Source of the DNA: an uncultured Pelagibacteraceae bacterium
GTDB lineage: Bacteria > Pseudomonadota > Alphaproteobacteria > Pelagibacterales > Pelagibacteraceae
Assembly (NCBI GenBank): GCA_902571955.1
Contig: CACGDZ010000010.1
Coordinates: forward strand, 1-32,800
Direction of reading: 5' to 3'
DNA length: 32,800 nucleotides
A program made the translations under genes and the position numbers. Within the stretch, counting starts at the first letter, position 1. Every line of letters begins with the position of its first letter. The notes beneath the pieces were generated by a model. The model did no database searches. It saw only the letters and a list, made by a program, of their open reading frames with translations, and was not told the DNA's origin. Shown here in pieces: positions 8,922-18,434 of this stretch.

Positions 8922-10259
8922 TTAAATATTAGCTAATTTATTTTTAATATAATATTTAACATAAAATAGTAACATCAATGATATCAACCACTGAAAGATA
9001 GCCCAAATGTAAAAAAAAGTTTTAAAATCTGCATTTAAATACTTTGCAATGTAAAAAGATAAAACTGGTACTATAACATTTCTAGCAATATTATTAACCA
9101 TGGCTTTTTCAGATTTTTTTAAAGCCATAAAAAATCCATTTGATAAGAAAAATATTGGATAAGCAGGTAAAATAAATGCAGAAATCTTAAGATACATTGA
9201 GCCATGCATAATTACATCTGGATTTGAAGAAAAGAATTTAGGAACTATGTCAGCACTTATAAAAATAACTACACCAGCAATTAACATTATAAATAGACCG
9301 TATTTTATTGAGGTGAAATAGGATTGCTCCACTCTTTCATAATATTTTGCTCCAATATTTTGTGCTATTATTGAAATTATTGCTGTATTAATTCCTAATA
9401 TTGGTAACAAAACTACTTGCTCAATTCTTGTGGCAGATCCATACCCTGCTACAGCATATTCTCCAAATAATCCAACGTATGTAAAAACAACTGTTGCGGC
9501 AATAGAATATCCTAATATTGCAATTGTAATTGGCATTGATTGAAAAAAAATATTTTTTAAGAAAAAAAATTTAGCTATGAAATGGTCTAAAGTTATTTGT
9601 TTAATTCTTTTATTATTTAATATTTTTATCAGAATAACCAATAAAGATACAAATTGAGCAATTAAAGTTGCTATCCCAATACCGGTTATTCCTAATGGTG
9701 GTATAAATAAAAAACCAAAAATAAAAATTGGGTTTAAAATAATGTTTAAGAAAAAAGAAAATATTAGAACATTTCTGTAAGTTTTAGTATCTCCTTCTGC
9801 GTGTAAAAATGAATTTAATGCTACTACTAAAATAAATAATATTGTACCTAAAAAAATTACATTTATATATTCGAGTCCAAGAATTGTTACTTCTTGAGAA
9901 GAATTCATTAATAAGAATATCTTTTCTCCAAAAGCAAATCCTAAAATAGATACAACTACCGAAATTATAATCGAATAAATGATTACATTTCCAAAATAAC
10001 TTAAAACATTTTTTTCATTTTTTTCTCCAATACTGCTGCCAATCAAAGATGTACCTGCTACGGTAACTCCAATAGATGTCGCAATTATCAAAAAATATAT
10101 CGGAAAAGACTTGCTCAAAGCAGATAAGGCTTCTGGTGATATTTTTCCTGCATAAAAAGTATCTACGATAGTATAAAGTGTTTGAAATAACGTCCCTACA
10201 CTTGCTGGTACAGCAAGTTTTCTTACTAACAACGAAACTTCATCTTTTAATAAATTCAT
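8922..10259 (-). CDS. MATE family efflux transporter
   Basis: 445-residue polytopic inner-membrane protein with about 12 hydrophobic segments in two similar halves. The N-terminal half begins LAVPASVGTLFQTLYTIVDTFYAG, the first-helix signature of MATE (MatE) proteins, and the second half repeats the pattern (GYGSATRIEQVVLLPILG). These transporters export cationic drugs, metabolites or other organic compounds using Na+ or H+ gradients. No residues here identify the substrate. It lies 14 bases downstream of trhO in the same minus-strand series. Confidence 0.9.
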   Translation of the reverse strand: MNLLKDEVSLLVRKLAVPASVGTLFQTLYTIVDTFYAGKISPEALSALSKSFPIYFLIIATSIGVTVAGTSLIGSSIGEKNEKNVLSYFGNVIIYSIIISVVVSILGFAFGEKIFLLMNSSQEVTILGLEYINVIFLGTILFILVVALNSFLHAEGDTKTYRNVLIFSFFLNIILNPIFIFGFLFIPPLGITGIGIATLIAQFVSLLVILIKILNNKRIKQITLDHFIAKFFFLKNIFFQSMPITIAILGYSIAATVVFTYVGLFGEYAVAGYGSATRIEQVVLLPILGINTAIISIIAQNIGAKYYERVEQSYFTSIKYGLFIMLIAGVVIFISADIVPKFFSSNPDVIMHGSMYLKISAFILPAYPIFFLSNGFFMALKKSEKAMVNNIARNVIVPVLSFYIAKYLNADFKTFFYIWAIFQWLISLMLLFYVKYYIKNKLANI

Positions 10260-10273
10260 TAATTTAAGATTTG

Positions 10274-11179
10274 TTAATACTCTTTTTGGAAGATATGTCT
10301 TTTTCCTGCTTCTTTAGCAAGATTAATTTGTTTCTGTCTCATTCTAAATCTTGATTTTTGATCATCTGTTAGATTATCGTGACAATTTGTACATGAAACA
10401 CCCTCTTCAAATTTTTTTGATTTTTTATCCTTAAGAGAAATAGGCTTCCTACAACCACTGCAGATTGAGTAAGAACCAACTTTTAGACCGTGTTTTAAAC
10501 TAATTCTGTTATCAAAAACAAAACATTCCCCTTTCCATAAACTTTTTTTCTTATTAGTTTTTTTCAGATAATTTAAAATTCCACCATTTAACTGATAAAC
10601 GTTATTAAAACCTTTATTTTCTAAATATACAGATGCCTTTTCACAACGAATTCCACCAGTACAAAACATAGCTATAGGTTGATTTTTTTTTAATTTTTTT
10701 AGATATTTTGGAAAATCTCTAAAGTTATCAACATCAGGATTGATTGCTCCCTTAAAAGTTCCAACATCGTATTCAAATGGTTTTCTCGCATCTATTAGAA
10801 CAGTATCTTTTTTTTTAATTAGCTTATTCCATTTGATTGGATCTACATGGCTATCTTTTTTCTTTATTCTTTTTTTTAAAATTAAGTTCATAGGAACAAC
10901 CTCGTTTTTGATTTTTACTTTAGGTTTATGAAATGGTTGGAAGGAGCTTTTAGAGACATTACTAGTGTTAAATTCTTTAAATTTAAGAGTTCTTTTTAAA
11001 TTATTAATTATGTATTTAATGTCTGCAGCTTTACCAGAGATAGTTCCATTTACACCTTCTTTGGATATAATTATTGTTCCTTTAATGTTTTTCTTTTTTA
11101 AGGTTTCTAATAAAACTTTTCGATTTTTCTTTAGATAAGAAATTTTAACAAATTTATAAAAGCCAACTACTTCAAACAT
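10274..11179 (-). CDS. trhO: tRNA uridine(34) hydroxylase, rhodanese-type (TrhO/YceA)
   Basis: 301 residues. TrhO uses O2 to make 5-hydroxyuridine at position 34 of certain tRNAs. The N-terminal acylphosphatase-like domain (GTIIISKEGVNGTISG, 34-49) is followed by a rhodanese domain with the family signature FCTGGIRCEKAS (172-183; catalytic Cys C173, second Cys C179). A C-terminal zinc knuckle has C240/C243 and C263/C266. All catalytic features are present. The start overlaps the stop of the upstream methyltransferase by one base. Paralogues of the rhodanese family with other roles exist, but the full domain set and signature make this assignment firm. Confidence 0.93.
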   Translation of the reverse strand: MFEVVGFYKFVKISYLKKNRKVLLETLKKKNIKGTIIISKEGVNGTISGKAADIKYIINNLKRTLKFKEFNTSNVSKSSFQPFHKPKVKIKNEVVPMNLILKKRIKKKDSHVDPIKWNKLIKKKDTVLIDARKPFEYDVGTFKGAINPDVDNFRDFPKYLKKLKKNQPIAMFCTGGIRCEKASVYLENKGFNNVYQLNGGILNYLKKTNKKKSLWKGECFVFDNRISLKHGLKVGSYSICSGCRKPISLKDKKSKKFEEGVSCTNCHDNLTDDQKSRFRMRQKQINLAKEAGKRHIFQKEY

Positions 11180-11829
11180 TATAATTTTCTACAAACGGTC
11201 ATTCCATCTCCAAGAGGAATTATTAATTTTTCAACCCTTGTATCCTTTGAGATATGACTATTAAACTCTTTAATATTTTTGGTAAATTTATCATTATTGT
11301 TTTCATTAACAACTTCTCCATACCATAAAACATTATCAATGATTATTAGACCATTTTGGTTCAATAATTGTAAAGAACGTTCATAGTATTCAATATAATT
11401 CATTTTATCAGCATCGATAAAAACTAAATCAAACTTTTCATTTTTAATTTCGTCTAGACTTTCTAAAGCAGGTTTAATTAATGTTTTTATTTTATGGTCT
11501 TGATTAGCTTTTTTAAAAAAATCTATTGCAACTTTATTGTTCTCTTCATTTTTATCTAAAGCAATTATTTTACCATCATCTGATAATGCCAAAGCCATAG
11601 ATAAAGTACTTAATCCTGTAAATGTTCCTATCTCTAAAACTTTTTTGATATTTGAAATTTTTATAATTAAATGCAGAAATTGACTTTGTGAAATTGAGAT
11701 TTGCATTCTTTTGATATCACCAAGAGATGTGTTGTAATCAATTATTTCTTTTTGGACTGGATGTAAATTAAATCCATGACTTAAAATATACTCTTGGAGT
11801 TCTTTAGTTATGTTTAGGTCTGAACCCAT
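11179..11829 (-). CDS. Class I SAM-dependent O-methyltransferase (family 3, CCoAOMT-like)
   Basis: 216 residues of a cation-dependent catechol-type O-methyltransferase. Motif I is VLEIGTFTGLS (64-74), the acidic end of beta-2 is ALDKNEEN (90-97), and the metal/substrate segment is DLVFIDADKMNY (134-145) followed by LIIIDNVLWYGEV (161-173). D139, D165 and N166 are the expected metal ligands. The natural acceptor in bacteria is usually unknown and cannot be read from the sequence. The gene sits 5 bases downstream of gatB and overlaps trhO by one base, but no functional link to tRNA amidation is implied. Confidence 0.88.
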   Translation of the reverse strand: MGSDLNITKELQEYILSHGFNLHPVQKEIIDYNTSLGDIKRMQISISQSQFLHLIIKISNIKKVLEIGTFTGLSTLSMALALSDDGKIIALDKNEENNKVAIDFFKKANQDHKIKTLIKPALESLDEIKNEKFDLVFIDADKMNYIEYYERSLQLLNQNGLIIIDNVLWYGEVVNENNNDKFTKNIKEFNSHISKDTRVEKLIIPLGDGMTVCRKL

Positions 11830-11834
11830 AAATT

Positions 11835-13298
11835 CTAAAGTTTTTTCTTTAAAATCTCATTTACTAATTGAGGATTTGCTTTTCCACCAGAAACTTTCAT
11901 TACTTGGCCAACAAAGAAACCAAATAATTTAACTTTACCTGATTTATATTCGGTAGCTTTATCTCTGTTATCATCAATGACCTTAACAATCAGCGCCTCA
12001 AGTGCTTTTGGATCACTCTCTTGTTTTAAACCTTTTTCTTCAACAATTTTTTTAGGATCCTTGTCGCCTTCCATCATTTGTTCGAAAACTGTTTTTGCAA
12101 TTTTTCCAGAAATTGTTCCATCTTTAATTAAATTGATTAACTTTGATAAATTACCTGCGCTTATAGGGCTTTCAGTTATTTCTAAATTTTTTTCATTTAA
12201 GGCTGCAAATAATTCACCAATTATCCAATTTGTTGCAAGTTTTACATCAGATTTCTTAATTACATTTTCAAAGTAATTAGATGTTTCAATATCCGAAACT
12301 AAAATATTAGCTTCATAAGGTGATAATTTAAATTTTTCTATAAATCTTTTTTTCTTTTCATCTGGTAGCTCTGGAATTTCTGATTTTAAATTTTCGATAA
12401 AATCATCTGAAACTTCTAATGGTAATAAGTCGGGATCTGGAAAATATCTGTAATCATGAGCATCCTCTTTTGATCTCATTGATCTAGTTTCATTCTTTTT
12501 AGTGTCAAAAAGTCTTGTTTCTTGATCAATTGTTTGTCCATCCTCAATTAAATCAACTTGTCTGTTAGCTTCGTATTCAATAGCCATTTGCATGAACTTA
12601 ATTGAGTTAACATTTTTTATCTCACATCTGGTTCCAAAATCTTTTGAACCTTTTTTTCTAACAGATACATTTACGTCGGCTCTCAAGGATCCTTCCTGCA
12701 TGTTTCCATCACAGGTTCCTAAATATCTCATTATAGATCTTAATTTTTTAATATACGCATTTACTTCATCTGGAGATCTTAGGTCGGGTTTGCTTACAAT
12801 TTCCATTAAAGCCACACCTGATCTATTTAAATCTACAAAAGTATTTTTAGGATCTAGATCATGAATACTTTTACCTGCATCTTGCTCCAAGTGTAATCTT
12901 TCTATGCCCACCTCTTTTTGACCATCGGGCATATCAAGTATTACTTTTCCCTCACCTACAATTGGATCTTTGAATTGTGAGATTTGATAACCCTGAGGTA
13001 AGTCAGCATAAAAATAATTTTTTCTATCAAAGACAGATCTCTTATTGATTTTAGCTTTTAAACCAATTCCTGTTTTAATAGCTTGTTTTACACAATACTC
13101 ATTTATTACCGGTAACATTCCTGGAAATGCTGCATCAACTAAACTTACTTGAGTATTTGGTTCAGCTCCAAATTTCGTCGAAGATGTCGAAAATAATTTT
13201 GACTGCGATGAAACTTGTGCATGCACTTCCAAACCAATGACTACTTCATATTGATTATCATGTCTATTAATAAGATATTCAGATTTGTTCTTACTCAC
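11835..13298 (-). CDS. gatB: Asp/Glu-tRNA amidotransferase, subunit B
   Basis: 487 residues. GatB binds mischarged Glu-tRNA(Gln) or Asp-tRNA(Asn), activates the side chain with ATP and receives ammonia from GatA. The N-terminal cradle carries [42 protein letters not shown] and [11 protein letters not shown], followed by [10 protein letters not shown]. The C-terminal helical and YqeY-like tail ends [25 protein letters not shown], closely matching the family. The start overlaps the gatA stop by 4 bases (ATGA). It is complete, of ordinary length and needs both partner subunits, which are encoded next to it. Confidence 0.97.
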   Translation of the reverse strand: MSKNKSEYLINRHDNQYEVVIGLEVHAQVSSQSKLFSTSSTKFGAEPNTQVSLVDAAFPGMLPVINEYCVKQAIKTGIGLKAKINKRSVFDRKNYFYADLPQGYQISQFKDPIVGEGKVILDMPDGQKEVGIERLHLEQDAGKSIHDLDPKNTFVDLNRSGVALMEIVSKPDLRSPDEVNAYIKKLRSIMRYLGTCDGNMQEGSLRADVNVSVRKKGSKDFGTRCEIKNVNSIKFMQMAIEYEANRQVDLIEDGQTIDQETRLFDTKKNETRSMRSKEDAHDYRYFPDPDLLPLEVSDDFIENLKSEIPELPDEKKKRFIEKFKLSPYEANILVSDIETSNYFENVIKKSDVKLATNWIIGELFAALNEKNLEITESPISAGNLSKLINLIKDGTISGKIAKTVFEQMMEGDKDPKKIVEEKGLKQESDPKALEALIVKVIDDNRDKATEYKSGKVKLFGFFVGQVMKVSGGKANPQLVNEILKKKL

Positions 13299-14752
13299 TT
13301 AATCCACCAATCAGTAATATTGTTTTTAAAATTAATTTTTTCTTCCATAGCATATGCAATATTTAAAATATTTTGTTCATCAAAAGCATTACCAATTATC
13401 TGTAACCCTAATGGATACCCTTTAGCATCATGACCTGCGGGTATAGATATTCCTGGTAAACCTGCTAAATTTACAGGAACAGTAAAAATATCGTTTAAAT
13501 ACATTGAAACTGGATCATTTGTTTTTTCACCAATTTTAAAAGCTGAACTTGGAGTAGATGGGGTTAGAATTGCATCTACTTTTTTAAAAGCATCATCAAA
13601 ATCATTTTTAATTAGTTTTCTTACCTTTTGAGCTTTAAGATAATAAGCATCATAATATCCTGAAGATAAAACATAAGTTCCAATCATTATTCTTCTTTGA
13701 ACTTCAGTACCAAATCCTTCAGATCTTGTTTTTTCATACATATCAATAAGATTTTCTCCCTCAGCTCTAAAACCATATTTAACACCATCATATCTAGCTA
13801 AATTGGATGAGGCCTCTGCTGGTGCTACGATATAGTAAGTTGGTAGTGCATAATTAGTATGAGGTAGAGATATATCTATAATCTCTGCACCACAATCTTT
13901 TGCATATTCAATGCCTTTTTTCCACAGACTCTCTATTTCTTTAGGCATGCCATCTACTCTATATTCTTTAGGTATTCCTATTTTTTTACCTTTAATATCT
14001 TTTGTTAATTCTTTGCTGTACTCGTTCCTTTTAAAGTCTATCGATGTAGAATCTTTTTCATCATAAGTGCTAATAACTTCCTGTAACAATGCACAATCTT
14101 TAACATTTTGTGCCATTGGGCCAGCTTGATCTAGGGATGATGCAAATGCTACAATTCCGTATCTAGAGCAACTACCATAAGTTGGTTTTAATCCAACTGT
14201 TCCCGTAAAAGAAGCAGGCTGTCTTATGGATCCACCTGTATCTGTTCCAATAGTTATTGGTGTTAATTGAGCTGCTACAGCAGAAGACGATCCACCAGAA
14301 GATCCTCCTGGGACTAAATTTTTATCAATTGGGTTTTGTACATTACCAAAAAAACTAGTTTCATTAGAGGAACCCATTGCAAATTCATCACAATTTAATT
14401 TACCAGTTAGTATGGCTCCTTCATTCCAAATGTTTTGTGTGACTGTTGACTCGTAAGTTGGAACAAAGTTATTTAAAATCTTACTACCCGCAGTGGTTCT
14501 TAAATCTTTTGTACAAAATAAATCTTTCACAGCCATTGGAATACCTGGCAATTTTAAATCCAGATTAGGTTTTTCATCAAACGTTTTTGCTTTATTTAAT
14601 GCATTTGTATAATCTTCAGTTATATATGCATTTAATTCTTTTGATTTTTCTGACCTTTCAACAAATGCTTTAGTAACTTCACTTGAGGAAAGTTTTTTAC
14701 TTTTTATATTTTCTACTAACTGAGATAATGATTGTTTAGTTATATCTGACAT
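13295..14752 (-). CDS. gatA: Asp/Glu-tRNA amidotransferase, subunit A (glutaminase)
   Basis: 485 residues of the amidase-signature family. GatA hydrolyses glutamine and passes ammonia to GatB. The Ser-cisSer-Lys triad is visible: K76 in MAVKDLF, S151 in [10 protein letters not shown] and S175 in [12 protein letters not shown], three less than the S. aureus numbering. The downstream [16 protein letters not shown] and LPGISIPAG segments are also typical. It overlaps gatC by one base (TAATG) and gatB by four. Nothing is missing or fused. Confidence 0.97.
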   Translation of the reverse strand: MSDITKQSLSQLVENIKSKKLSSSEVTKAFVERSEKSKELNAYITEDYTNALNKAKTFDEKPNLDLKLPGIPMAVKDLFCTKDLRTTAGSKILNNFVPTYESTVTQNIWNEGAILTGKLNCDEFAMGSSNETSFFGNVQNPIDKNLVPGGSSGGSSSAVAAQLTPITIGTDTGGSIRQPASFTGTVGLKPTYGSCSRYGIVAFASSLDQAGPMAQNVKDCALLQEVISTYDEKDSTSIDFKRNEYSKELTKDIKGKKIGIPKEYRVDGMPKEIESLWKKGIEYAKDCGAEIIDISLPHTNYALPTYYIVAPAEASSNLARYDGVKYGFRAEGENLIDMYEKTRSEGFGTEVQRRIMIGTYVLSSGYYDAYYLKAQKVRKLIKNDFDDAFKKVDAILTPSTPSSAFKIGEKTNDPVSMYLNDIFTVPVNLAGLPGISIPAGHDAKGYPLGLQIIGNAFDEQNILNIAYAMEEKINFKNNITDWWIK

Positions 14753-15039
14753 TATTCAATTACCTTTGGTACTACAAAATAATCTTCATTCTCCTTAGGA
14801 GAATTTTTTATTACTTGTTCTCTTAAGTTTTTACTTTTTACTTTATCGGATCTTAGTTTTAGAGTTGTTTTTGCAACAGAAGTTAATGGTTCAACATTGT
14901 CAGTTTTTAATTCGTTAAGTTTTTCAATAAATTCAAAAATTGAATTTAAATCTCCTGCAAGTTTCTCTGCTTTTTTCTCATCTACAGAAATTCTTGATAG
15001 TTTAGATATGTGCTTTATTGTTTTAAGATCGATGCTCAT
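14752..15039 (-). CDS. gatC: Asp/Glu-tRNA amidotransferase, subunit C
   Basis: 95 residues starting at the ATG at 15039-15037 (MSIDLKTIKHISKLSRI). The frame could be read from a GTG at 15069, but that would add ten residues foreign to the family, so the inner ATG is preferred. GatC is the small belt that wraps the GatA-GatB interface. Conserved features are the N-terminal helix, the LNSIFEFIEKLNELKTDNVEPL segment and the C-terminal DYFVVPKVIE. It is the first gene of the minus-strand series that runs to the serine hydrolase and is divergent from ruvX. Confidence 0.94.
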   Translation of the reverse strand: MSIDLKTIKHISKLSRISVDEKKAEKLAGDLNSIFEFIEKLNELKTDNVEPLTSVAKTTLKLRSDKVKSKNLREQVIKNSPKENEDYFVVPKVIE

Positions 15040-15089
15040 ATGGTATTTAAATATGTCGCAAACTATCACTTTAGTTTAAAATATACAAT

Positions 15090-15545
15090 ATGATCACTAT
15101 TGAAGAATTTAAAAAAAAACAGTCTGAAGCCTCTAGATTGATTGGTTTAGATCTTGGTTCAAAAAGAATCGGTGTATCAATCTGTGACGAAAAACAGTCA
15201 ATAGCCACACCATTTAAAACAATCAATAAGACCAATAATAATGATCTAATCAATGAATTAAAAAAAATAATAAAGGAAAACAATATTAAAGGAATTGTGA
15301 TTGGATATCCAATTAACATGGATGGTACGTTAGGTCCCTCTGCTCAATCAGTAAATGATGTGTCTAAAAATATAGACAAAAATGTTGATGTAGATGTTTG
15401 TCTTTGGGACGAAAGACTTTCAACCGTTGGAGCATTTAATCTATCCAGTCAGCTAGATATTAATGTATCAAAGCGTGAAAAAAACATAGATCAGAACGCA
15501 GCTGCATTTATTCTTCAGGGAGCTATAGATTATTTAAACAATTAA
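15090..15545 (+). CDS. ruvX: Putative Holliday junction resolvase / pre-16S rRNA nuclease (YqgF)
   Basis: 151 residues with an RNase-H-like fold. Motifs in order: LIGLDLGSKRIGVSI (17-31, first catalytic Asp), GIVIGYPINMDGTLGPSAQSV, LWDERLSTVGAF (acidic residue in DERLST) and KNIDQNAAAFILQGAIDYL (last catalytic Asp). YqgF processes the 5' end of 16S rRNA in E. coli and is essential there; a resolvase role is proposed for other species. It is the first gene of the plus-strand run ruvX-pyrB-pyrC'-plsY. The divergent gap to gatC is 50 bases and must hold both promoters, though I find no convincing boxes. Confidence 0.93.
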   Translation: MITIEEFKKKQSEASRLIGLDLGSKRIGVSICDEKQSIATPFKTINKTNNNDLINELKKIIKENNIKGIVIGYPINMDGTLGPSAQSVNDVSKNIDKNVDVDVCLWDERLSTVGAFNLSSQLDINVSKREKNIDQNAAAFILQGAIDYLNN

Positions 15546-15587
15546 TCCTTGCCATTTAGAGGCTTTATAGCTATAGAGTTAGTTTTA

Positions 15588-16529
15588 ATGGCAACTAAAA
15601 CCAATAACGCTATTAAAATTTCACAAAAACATCTGTTAGGTATACAAGATTTATCAGTTAATGATATTAATTATATCCTGGATGAGTCAGAAACTTTCAT
15701 AAAATTAAACCAGAGTAAAAATAAAAAAATCGATGTGTTAAGAGGCAAAACACAAATAAACTTATTCTTTGAGCCATCGACTAGAACCCAAAGTTCATTT
15801 GAACTTGCTGGAAAAAGACTTGGTGCAGATGTTATGTCAATGAATATGGGTAACTCTGCAATTAAAAAAGGTGAAACTTTGATTGATACAGCAATGACTT
15901 TAAATGCAATGCATCCAGATATAATTGTGATAAGACATCAAGACTCTGGTGCTTGTAATCTATTATCACAAAAAGTTAATTGTGTTGTATTAAATGCTGG
16001 TGATGGTAGACGTGAGCACCCTACCCAAGCATTATTAGATGCATTAACAATTAGAAATCGAAAAACAAAAATTCAAGGGTTAAAAATTGCAATATGTGGA
16101 GATATCCTTCATTCGAGAGTAGCTAGATCAAATATTTACCTTCTTACAATGTTAGGAGCTGAGGTTAATATTGTTGCACCATCAAATCTGATGCCAAAAG
16201 AAATTGAAAAATTTGGTGTAAACACTTTTACAGATATGAAAAAAGGTCTCAAAGATTGTGATATTGTGATGATGCTTAGATTGCAAAATGAAAGGATGAC
16301 CAGTTCATATCTTTCATCAAATAGAGAGTACTACGAATATTATGGATTAACTCCTGACAAACTTGATCATGCAAAAGCAGATGCTCTAATTATGCATCCT
16401 GGTCCAATGAATAGAGGAATAGAAATTGATACAAGATTAGCAGACGACATAAATAAAAGTGTAATTAAGGAACAAGTTGAATTAGGTGTTGCTGTAAGAA
16501 TGGCATGTTTAAAAATATTTTGTGAATAA
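15588..16529 (+). CDS. pyrB: Aspartate carbamoyltransferase, catalytic subunit
   Basis: 313 residues from the ATG at 15588; a TTG at 15549 could extend the frame by 13 residues that do not look like family sequence. It carries out the second step of pyrimidine synthesis, carbamoyl phosphate plus aspartate to carbamoyl-aspartate. The carbamoyl-phosphate loop is [12 protein letters not shown] (STRT 64-67), the HPTQALLDA motif is at 144-152 and the aspartate-side motif is [11 protein letters not shown] near the C terminus. Its stop is directly followed by the start of the dihydroorotase-like gene (zero gap). No pyrI regulatory gene is adjacent. In bacteria with this arrangement PyrB forms a dodecamer with a PyrC-like partner. 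Confidence 0.96.
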   Translation: MATKTNNAIKISQKHLLGIQDLSVNDINYILDESETFIKLNQSKNKKIDVLRGKTQINLFFEPSTRTQSSFELAGKRLGADVMSMNMGNSAIKKGETLIDTAMTLNAMHPDIIVIRHQDSGACNLLSQKVNCVVLNAGDGRREHPTQALLDALTIRNRKTKIQGLKIAICGDILHSRVARSNIYLLTMLGAEVNIVAPSNLMPKEIEKFGVNTFTDMKKGLKDCDIVMMLRLQNERMTSSYLSSNREYYEYYGLTPDKLDHAKADALIMHPGPMNRGIEIDTRLADDINKSVIKEQVELGVAVRMACLKIFCE

Positions 16530-17816
16530 ATGAAAAAACAATACCTTATAAATGCAAATATTATAGATCCTCATAACTCTATAAACGAAAATGGTGGATT
16601 AATAATTGGAGAAGACGGAAAGATAGAGGCTATAGGTAAAAAGGTAAATACAAATAATTTACCAACTAGAGAAAAACCAACTGATCTAAAGGGTAAATAT
16701 ATATTTCCTGGGATAGTAGATATGAGAGTTTTTGTAGGTGAACCAGGATATGAATATAAAGAAAATTTTAGAACTTTGAGTAATGCTGCATTATCTGGTG
16801 GAGTTACCTCTGTTGTAACAATGCCTAATACAGATCCAATTATAGACAATGTATCAATTGTAGATTTTTTAAAAAGAAGAGGACGTGATAAGTCTAAAAT
16901 AAATATCTTTCCTTGCGCTTCATTAACTCAAAACACTGATGGCACTAATATGACTGAATTTGGCTTACTAGCTAAAAAAGGAATTATTGCATTTACTGAT
17001 GGCGTGAAAACAATTCAAAATACTAGACTTATGTCTAGAATTATGAATTCAGCTAAAGATTTGGGATGTCTTATAATGCAACATGCTGAAGATTACGATT
17101 TAGCTAAAAATGGAATGATTAATTCTGGTATTATTGCAACTAAACTAGGCTTATCAAGCATACCAGATATTGCTGAAAGAATTATAATTGAAAGAGATCT
17201 TACTCTCCTAGAAAAAACAAAATGTCGATATCATATATCTCAACTATCAGCATCAAAATCTGTAGATATAATTAAGGAACGTAAACAAAATGTTAAATTT
17301 ACTTGCGGTGTATCAATAAACAATCTCTCATTAAATGAAAATGATATTGGTGATTTTAGAACATTTTTAAAATTATCACCTCCACTGAGAAGAGAAGAAG
17401 ATCGAGAAGCTTTAGTTCAAGGATTAAAAGATAAAACTATTGATGTAATTGTTTCTGACCATAAACCTGAAGATGAAGAGTCTAAAAGATTAACTTTTGC
17501 TCAAGCTGCAACAGGTGCATCTGGTATTGAAACATTGTTGTCTTTAAGTTTAGAATTATTTCATAACGGATCTGTAAAACTTGAAACTATCATTCAAGCA
17601 TTAACATCCAACCCAGCGAAAATATTAAATATAAATAAAGGAAACCTGTCTATTGGAAATGATGCAGATTTTTGCATAGTAGATATCAATAAACCATGGA
17701 TTGTAAAAAAAGAAAATTTAATCTCTAAATCTAAAAATACTTCAATTGAAGATAAGAAACTTCAAGGAAAAGTAACCAATACATTTGTAAAAGGTATAGA
17801 ATTATTTAAAATATAA
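16530..17816 (+). CDS. Dihydroorotase-like protein, probably non-catalytic (PyrC')
   Basis: 428 residues with the amidohydrolase beta-alpha barrel of type I dihydroorotases: PGIVDMRVFVGEPG (60-73), MPNTDP (98-103), LIMQHAED (181-188), YHISQLS (234-240), VSDHKPED (308-315). Several key residues are changed. The HxH metal pair in the usual DxHxHxR is R66 and F68, and the substrate Arg is G70. The usual TPHH segment reads SINN (262-265). The DHAPH motif has lost its second His. H185, H235 and D310 remain. Such degenerate copies next to pyrB are known as pyrC'/pyrX in Pseudomonas, where they support ATCase assembly without activity. A true dihydroorotase should be encoded elsewhere. It starts immediately after pyrB. 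Confidence 0.85.
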   Translation: MKKQYLINANIIDPHNSINENGGLIIGEDGKIEAIGKKVNTNNLPTREKPTDLKGKYIFPGIVDMRVFVGEPGYEYKENFRTLSNAALSGGVTSVVTMPNTDPIIDNVSIVDFLKRRGRDKSKINIFPCASLTQNTDGTNMTEFGLLAKKGIIAFTDGVKTIQNTRLMSRIMNSAKDLGCLIMQHAEDYDLAKNGMINSGIIATKLGLSSIPDIAERIIIERDLTLLEKTKCRYHISQLSASKSVDIIKERKQNVKFTCGVSINNLSLNENDIGDFRTFLKLSPPLRREEDREALVQGLKDKTIDVIVSDHKPEDEESKRLTFAQAATGASGIETLLSLSLELFHNGSVKLETIIQALTSNPAKILNINKGNLSIGNDADFCIVDINKPWIVKKENLISKSKNTSIEDKKLQGKVTNTFVKGIELFKI

Positions 17817-17818
17817 AA

Positions 17819-18397
17819 ATGGAACTTTTTATAATAGGTATAATTTCATACCTAATGGGATCAATTCCTTTTGGATTAATTTTAACTAAAATATTTTTAA
17901 AAAAAGATATTAGACAGATAGGCTCTGGTAATATTGGTGCAACAAATGCTCTAAGAACTGGTAATAAACTAATTGGTTATTCGACACTTATATTTGATGT
18001 ATTAAAGGCAGTAATACCTGTTCTATACGTAAAAATTAATTTCCCAGATGCGGTATATATATCAGCTTTATTCACTTTTATAGGTCATGTGTTTCCTGTT
18101 TGGTTAAAATTTAAAGGTGGCAAAGGTGTAGCTACATATGTTGGGATAATTTTTTCTTTAAATATTATTTTTGGTTTAGTATTTGGAATTTGTTGGTTAA
18201 TAATTTTTTTTATTTCTAAATATTCATCTTTAGCTTCTTTGATAGGATCACTTTCTGTCCCAGTTTATATTTTAATTTTTCAGGATTTAGAAAATATATT
18301 TTTTTACGTAATAATGTTTATTTTAATATTTTTTACCCACAGAGAAAATATTAAACGCTTGAAAAATAAAGAAGAAACTAAGACAAAAATTTATTAA
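17819..18397 (+). CDS. plsY: Glycerol-3-phosphate acyltransferase (acyl-phosphate dependent)
   Basis: 192-residue integral inner-membrane enzyme that transfers an acyl group from acyl-phosphate to glycerol-3-phosphate, the first step of phospholipid synthesis. The three family motifs are present: GSIPFGLILTKI near residues 14-25, IGSGNIGATNALRTG (36-50) and FKGGKGVATYVG (about 99-110), with hydrophobic segments between them. The C terminus is short and Lys-rich. It begins two bases after the pyrC' stop. In many alphaproteobacteria dprA follows; here topA follows after 37 bases. Confidence 0.95.
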   Translation: MELFIIGIISYLMGSIPFGLILTKIFLKKDIRQIGSGNIGATNALRTGNKLIGYSTLIFDVLKAVIPVLYVKINFPDAVYISALFTFIGHVFPVWLKFKGGKGVATYVGIIFSLNIIFGLVFGICWLIIFFISKYSSLASLIGSLSVPVYILIFQDLENIFFYVIMFILIFFTHRENIKRLKNKEETKTKIY

Positions 18398-18398
18398 T

Positions 18399-18426
18399 TT
18401 GACTATCAAACTCTTTTGAGTAGTTT
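18399..18426 (+). promoter_or_regulatory. Possible topA promoter
   Basis: TTGACT (18399-18404) and TAGTTT (18421-18426) are 16 bases apart and end 8 bases before the topA ATG, which would make the transcript nearly leaderless. The -35 is good and the -10 poor (3 of 6). The same bases form an inverted repeat, CAAACT (18407-18412) with AGTTTG (18422-18427), that could instead act as a weak terminator for the upstream operon. Confidence 0.28.
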
Positions 18427-18434
18427 GTTATTTT

